NCBI GenBank assembly: GCA_902805805.1
Contig: CADCUE010000196.1
Coordinates: 1-8,771 of the forward strand
Origin: an uncultured Frankineae bacterium
GTDB lineage: Bacteria > Actinomycetota > Actinomycetes > Mycobacteriales > SCTD01
Direction of reading: 5' to 3'
DNA length: 8,771 bases
Shown here: positions 5,901 to 8,771 of the stretch, in pieces
Layout of the letters: every line of letters starts with the position of its first letter
Position numbering within the stretch: position 1 is the first letter of the stretch
Translations under genes and position numbers: made by a program
Notes under the pieces: model-generated
Databases searched by the model: none
What the model saw: the letters and a program-made list of their open reading frames with translations, nothing else
Told to the model about the DNA's origin: nothing

Positions 5901-6427
5901 CGCAGCGCTGGCGCGCGCAGGTCGTCACCGTGTCGGACCGGTCGTCCCGCGGCGAGCGGGCGGACACCGGCGGGCCCCTGCTGGCCGGGCTGCTGCGCGA
6001 GCTCGGGCTCGACGTCGGGGCGGTCGTGCTGGTGCCCGACGACGTGACGGCCGTGCAGGCCGCGCTCCGGGAGGCCGCGCAGGCGGCGTACGACCTCGTC
6101 GTCACGACGGGCGGGACCGGCCTGGCGCCGCGTGACATCACGCCGGAGGCCACCGCGCCGCTGCTCGACCGCCAGGTCCCCGGGCTGGCGGAGGCGCTGC
6201 GTGCGCGCGGAGCTCCGTCGGTCCCCACGGCGGTCCTGTCCCGGGGGCTGGTCGGCACGATCGGCAGGATGCTCGTGGTCAACCTGCCCGGCTCGACGGG
6301 CGGCGTCCGCGACGGGGTCGCGGTCCTCGCTCCGGTGGTCGAGCACGCGCTGGCCCAGCTGCACGGCGGCGGGGACCACGGGAGCGGCGGGCACGGCTCC
6401 GGCGGTCCGGTGGCGTCCGCCGGATGA
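5897..6427 (+). CDS. mogA: MogA/MoaB-family molybdopterin adenylyltransferase
   Basis: A 176-residue protein expected to adenylate molybdopterin for the MoeA-type partner. Seen: AQVVTVSDRSSRGERADTGGPLL at the N-terminus, the MPT-binding motif TTGGTGLAPRD (70-80), and NLPGSTGGVRDGV (129-141) near the C-terminus; all are family signatures. The start is GTG at 5897, overlapping the moaC stop. The enzyme core ends about residue 155. A further 20 residues form a Gly/Ser/His tail (GGGDHGSGGHGSGGPVASAG), which looks flexible and might bind metal. The downstream ATG overlaps the stop as ATGA. MogA and MoaB are hard to tell apart by sequence. Adjacency to a MoeA-like gene supports adenylyltransferase activity. 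Confidence 0.92.
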   Translation: MTQRWRAQVVTVSDRSSRGERADTGGPLLAGLLRELGLDVGAVVLVPDDVTAVQAALREAAQAAYDLVVTTGGTGLAPRDITPEATAPLLDRQVPGLAEALRARGAPSVPTAVLSRGLVGTIGRMLVVNLPGSTGGVRDGVAVLAPVVEHALAQLHGGGDHGSGGHGSGGPVASAG

Positions 6428-7038
6428 GGGCGGGGTGGCCGGCACGGCTCGAGCACGGACCGGTCGAGGTCCGGCCGCTGCGCTCGCGCGACCTGGGCGC
6501 GTGGTGCGAGGTGCGCGTGCGCAACGAGCGCTGGCTGGCGCCCTGGGAGGGACGGCCGCCGTCGCAGCCGCAGGCTCGGTGGGCCGACCGCAACAGCCCG
6601 GCCGTCTTCAGCGCCATGATGCGGACCCAGCGCAAGGAGGCCCGGGCGGGCCGGCTGCTGCCCTTCGCCGTGGTCGTCGACGGACGGCTGCGCGGGGCGA
6701 TCACCGTCGGGGGCGTGACCCGCGGCGCGTTCGACAGCGCCCACGTCGGCTACTGGGTCGACGAGGCCGTCGCCGGCCGGGGGGTCATGCCGACCGCGCT
6801 GGCCCTGGTGCTCGACCACTGCTTCGGCCCCGTCCGCCTGCACCGCGTGGAGGCCAACGTCCGGCCCGAGAACGCAGCGTCCCTGAGCGTCGTGCGCAAG
6901 CTCGGCTTCACCCAGGAGGCGCTGCACCGGCGGTTCCTGTTCATCGACGAGGCCTGGCGCGACCACCTGGGCTTCGCGATGCTGGCCGAGGACGTCCCGC
7001 GGGGCGTCCTGCGCGGCCTGGTGGATCGCCCGTCCTGA
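6424..7038 (+). CDS. rimJ: RimJ/RimL-type GNAT N-acetyltransferase
   Basis: A 204-residue acetyltransferase using acetyl-CoA. Seen: VEVRPLRSRDLGAWCEVRVRNERWLAPWE (RimJ-type N-terminal strand and helix), PFAVVVDGRLRGAITVGGV, HVGYWVDEAVAGRGVMPTAL with the acetyl-CoA loop AGRGVMPTA (117-125), and VRPENAASLSVVRKLGF (146-162), the conserved C-terminal helix of the RimJ/RimL subfamily. The final RRFLFIDEAWRDHLGFAMLAED is also typical. Known members acetylate ribosomal protein N-termini, but the substrate of the actinobacterial protein in this locus is not established to my knowledge. Its ATG overlaps the mogA stop with no clear Shine-Dalgarno sequence, so coupling is likely. The gene sits between the Glp cluster and sepX as rimJ does in mycobacteria and corynebacteria; a division-related target is a speculation. 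Confidence 0.9.
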   Translation: MRAGWPARLEHGPVEVRPLRSRDLGAWCEVRVRNERWLAPWEGRPPSQPQARWADRNSPAVFSAMMRTQRKEARAGRLLPFAVVVDGRLRGAITVGGVTRGAFDSAHVGYWVDEAVAGRGVMPTALALVLDHCFGPVRLHRVEANVRPENAASLSVVRKLGFTQEALHRRFLFIDEAWRDHLGFAMLAEDVPRGVLRGLVDRPS

Positions 7039-7105
7039 GAGGCGATCTGCCGAACCTCTGGTGACCGCCCCGGCGCGCCGCCACCACTGCGCCGGTGATC
7101 GTCAC

Positions 7106-7111
7106 TAGCGT
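7106..7111 (+). promoter_or_regulatory. -10 box of sepX, leaderless start
   Basis: TAGCGT (7106-7111) is followed by eight bases and then the GTG at 7120. No Shine-Dalgarno is present, so the message probably begins at or next to the start codon. No convincing -35 is visible. This gives sepX its own promoter although rimJ ends only 81 bases upstream. The same hexamer precedes the tRNA gene at 8152. Confidence 0.6.
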
Positions 7112-7119
7112 CCCGCACC

Positions 7120-8127
7120 GTGGGCAGCGGTCTGATCCTCCTCCTCATCGTCGGTGCCTGGCTCGCGGTCCTCGTGCCCATGGCACTGCGGTCGCACGAC
7201 GCTGCCGCGGCACTCGGCACGGTCGACAAGTTCCACGACGCGATGCGCGTGCTGTCCCGGCGCGACTCCGGTCGCGGGTCCGGTCCGGTGCAGGACCTAC
7301 CCGCCGATCCCGTCGCACGGCCGGGGCCGACCCCGGCGGCGCGGCGCCGGCGAGCGCTGCTCGTGCTGCTCGCGGTCGCGGTCCTCACCCTCGTGGGCGG
7401 GCTCGTCGGTCCCGTCTGGCTGCTCGCCCCGCACCTGGTCGCCGACCTCCTGCTGGTCGCCTTCCTCGGCTGGCTGCGCAACTCGGCGGTCGTGCGGGCC
7501 GAGCGCGAGTGGCGGACCGCCCTCGGCGACCGGCACCCCGGCCGCCACGGCGACCAGGCCTGGTCCCCGCTGCAGGAGTGGTCGTCGGACGAGGACGGCG
7601 AGGTCGCGTCGGCGACGGCGCGAGTGATCGTGCCGGCGCAGCCGTCCGCCGTGGACATCACCGGCCAGGACGTCTTCGACCAGGACGTCTTCGACCAGGA
7701 CGCCGTGCACCAGACCGCCGTGCACCAGATCGCCGTGCACCAGACCGCCGTGCACCAGCCCGCCGTGCACCAGACCGCCGTGCACCAGCCCGCCCGCGCC
7801 CAGGACGACGTCGCGCACGGGGCTCCAGCGCCTGCCGGGCGCTCCTTTGCGGCCGCCGCCGGCCGTACGCCCTCGTCGTCGGGGATGTCCGCCGTGCCGG
7901 CGGCCCGGCCGACGCCCGCGCGCGGCGCCCAGGGCGAGCCGTGGCAGCCCGTGCCGGTGCCCGTCCCGACCTACGTCACCGCCGCCCGGGCGCCCCGTCG
8001 ACTCGTCGACCTCGCCCGGCCGCGCCCGGCTGCCGACGCGCTGACCACGGCCGAGGGCGCGCTCGGGACGGACGACCAGGGACGGGAGCTCGACCACATC
8101 CTCGGCCGCCGGGCCGTCGGCGGCTGA
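7120..8127 (+). CDS. sepX: SepX/GlpR-type membrane protein
   Basis: A 335-residue membrane protein. The N-terminus SGLILLLIVGAWLAVLVPMALRSHD, followed by DKFHDAMRVLSRR, closely matches the SepX family opening (GLIYxVIVGAWxxYLVPMxLRRxD ... ERFxxAxRxLSxR). TM1 is about residues 3-22. RRRR (75-78) precedes a hydrophobic stretch 79-119, probably two helices separated around WLLAPHL, ending GWLRNSAVVRAERE. From about residue 140 the chain is hydrophilic, with a DQDVF/AVHQ repeat tract (183-225) and a Pro/Ala-rich region. The last part (TTAEGALGTDDQGRELDHILGRRAVGG) looks more ordered. Known: SepX supports hyphal septation in Streptomyces, and the corynebacterial counterpart GlpR is the membrane receptor of Glp; glp is in this same locus. 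The role as a Glp anchor is inferred. Start GTG at 7120 by the leaderless promoter and the family N-terminus. Confidence 0.85.
   Translation: MGSGLILLLIVGAWLAVLVPMALRSHDAAAALGTVDKFHDAMRVLSRRDSGRGSGPVQDLPADPVARPGPTPAARRRRALLVLLAVAVLTLVGGLVGPVWLLAPHLVADLLLVAFLGWLRNSAVVRAEREWRTALGDRHPGRHGDQAWSPLQEWSSDEDGEVASATARVIVPAQPSAVDITGQDVFDQDVFDQDAVHQTAVHQIAVHQTAVHQPAVHQTAVHQPARAQDDVAHGAPAPAGRSFAAAAGRTPSSSGMSAVPAARPTPARGAQGEPWQPVPVPVPTYVTAARAPRRLVDLARPRPAADALTTAEGALGTDDQGRELDHILGRRAVGG
7666..7791 (+). repeat. 15-bp tandem repeat array inside sepX
   Basis: CAG recurs every 15 bases from 7666 to 7786 (nine times). The first two units are identical GACGTCTTCGACCAG (7669-7698, DVFDQ). Six units follow of the form GCC-GTG-CAC-CAG plus ACC, ATC or CCC (7702-7791), encoding AVHQT, AVHQI, AVHQT, AVHQP, AVHQT, AVHQP. 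Units in the second set differ by one base or none. The near identity at synonymous sites points to recent unit duplication. Confidence 0.95.
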
Positions 8128-8151
8128 CCCGCGCGTCCCCGCGTCGGCTGG

Positions 8152-8157
8152 TAGCGT
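8152..8157 (+). promoter_or_regulatory. Possible tRNA-Ala -10 box
   Basis: TAGCGT fits TAnnnT and lies nine bases before the tRNA 5' end at 8167. No -35 at proper spacing is evident; CTGACC at 8124-8129 is 22 bases away, too far for the usual spacer. Confidence 0.4.
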
Positions 8158-8166
8158 TCGCGGTGC

Positions 8167-8242
<76 letters not shown>

Positions 8243-8254
8243 CGTGTCCGGACC

Positions 8255-8290
8255 AGCTCCCTCCCGTCGCGCCTGCGCCGGGAGGGAGCT
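8255..8290. terminator. Hairpin between convergent tRNA-Ala and PMT gene, likely bidirectional terminator
   Basis: AGCTCCCTCCCG (8255-8266) and CGGGAGGGAGCT (8279-8290) form a perfect 12-bp stem with a 12-base loop. It starts 14 bases after the tRNA and lies about 40 bases beyond the PMT stop codon, so it can serve both directions. There is no T-tract on either side, as is common for actinobacterial hairpin terminators. Confidence 0.75.
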
Positions 8291-8331
8291 GCCGTTCCGG
8301 CACCGGCTCACCGTCCGGACGGCCGCTGCCG

Positions 8332-8771
8332 CTACAGCCAGGACGTGAACAGCAGGCGCTGCCGCCACTCGTCGTACGGCAGCGTCTGCGCCGCGAGCAC
8401 CGGGTAGAGCCAGGCGAAGTTCAGCACGACGACAGCCACGTAGGCGCCCACGCCGAGCGCGCCGGCCCTGCGCCGCTGCGCTGAGGCGTCGGCCCCGCCG
8501 AGGACCCAGCCGGCCACCAGCGCGAGGCCCAGGCACATGAACGGCACCCCGGGCAGCGCGTAGAACAGGAACATCGTGCGTCCGTCGAGGTCGTCACGGA
8601 TCCACGGCACGATGGCGGTGGCCACCATCACCAGCACGGCGGCCGGTCGCCAGTCCCGCTTCGCCAGCCAGAGCCAGACCAGCAGGCTCGACACCACGAC
8701 GAACCCCCACCAGACGGCGGGCGTGCCGACGGCGAGCACCTCGCGTGCGCAGGAGTCGACCTCGCAGCCGT
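8332..8771 (-). CDS. pmt: PMT-family dolichyl/polyprenyl-phosphate-mannose-protein mannosyltransferase, C-terminal part
   Basis: Only the last 146 or so codons are present; the frame is open to the window edge (GCEVDSCAREVLAVGTPAVWW at the left of the protein fragment), so the true start lies outside. The family moves mannose from a polyprenyl-phosphate carrier onto Ser/Thr of exported proteins at the outer face of the membrane. Seen: SCAREVLAVGTPAVWW, a TM segment, WLAKRDWRPAAVL, PWIRDDLDGRTMFLFYALPGVPFMCLGLAL, a basic loop QRRR, a last TM VAVVVLNFAWLYPVLA, and PYDEWRQRLLFTSWL at the end. The RTMFLFY segment, the NFAWLYPV helix and the W-rich end are typical of bacterial PMT (M. tuberculosis Rv1002c). 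The stop is TAG at 8334-8332. It is convergent with sepX and tRNA-Ala and close to sepX in related genomes as well. Confidence 0.9.
   Translation of the reverse strand, partial: GCEVDSCAREVLAVGTPAVWWGFVVVSSLLVWLWLAKRDWRPAAVLVMVATAIVPWIRDDLDGRTMFLFYALPGVPFMCLGLALVAGWVLGGADASAQRRRAGALGVGAYVAVVVLNFAWLYPVLAAQTLPYDEWRQRLLFTSWL

Noticed and set aside
7666..7791. CRISPR array or non-coding minisatellite.
   Set aside because: Units are 15 bases with no spacers, stay in frame and code for pentapeptides; CRISPR repeats are longer and separated by unique spacers.
7702..7791. Pentapeptide-repeat (A(D/N)LxX) beta-helix domain.
   Set aside because: The unit AVHQx lacks the central Leu/Phe and preceding small polar pattern of that family; only the unit length agrees.

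Overview
The window is very GC-rich, densely packed chromosomal DNA with GTG starts, four-base stop/start overlaps, TAnnnT -10 boxes and leaderless starts. It is almost certainly from an actinobacterium. Gene order follows the conserved block known in Mycobacterium tuberculosis as Rv0991c (ruc) - Rv0992c (5-FCL) - galU - moeA1 - rimJ - Rv0996 ... Rv1002c (pmt), and a similar block in Streptomyces. Genus cannot be read from the sequence. I see no sign of recent horizontal transfer, phage, insertion sequence or CRISPR.

Left block (minus strand, 1-2050). Reading in the transcribed direction: a 5-formyltetrahydrofolate cyclo-ligase gene overlaps a beta-carbonic anhydrase gene by ATGA. Next is an FmdB-type zinc-ribbon gene that matches the redox-regulated chaperone Ruc. 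A perfect CIRCE operator lies just upstream of it and marks it as a heat-shock gene under HrcA. Last is the 5' end of an S-methyl-5'-thioadenosine phosphorylase gene, which runs off the window.

Centre (plus strand, 2161-4158). A membrane-anchored diguanylate cyclase (TM - extracytoplasmic region - TM - HAMP - GAF - GGEEF) sits where galU is found in M. tuberculosis. Its catalytic motif and inhibitory RxxD site are both intact.

Right block (plus strand, 4169-8127). A tightly overlapping operon encodes a MoeA/gephyrin-like protein (Glp), MoaC, a MogA/MoaB protein and a RimJ-type acetyltransferase. A separately promoted gene for a SepX/GlpR-type membrane protein follows. Glp and SepX/GlpR are known in actinobacteria as a gephyrin-like FtsZ partner and its membrane receptor, so the locus probably serves cell division as well as molybdenum cofactor synthesis. 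The operon seems to start with a leaderless 14-codon mini-ORF whose stop overlaps the glp start. The SepX-like protein carries a tandem array of AVHQ[T/I/P] pentapeptides on an exact 15-bp period.

Right edge (8152-8771). tRNA-Ala(CGC) is followed by a 12-bp perfect hairpin. The convergent 3' end of a PMT-family protein O-mannosyltransferase gene closes the window.

The points most worth a second look are the CIRCE-controlled ruc, the leaderless mini-ORF in front of glp, the cyclase in the galU slot beside a division locus, and the repeat array in the SepX-like protein.
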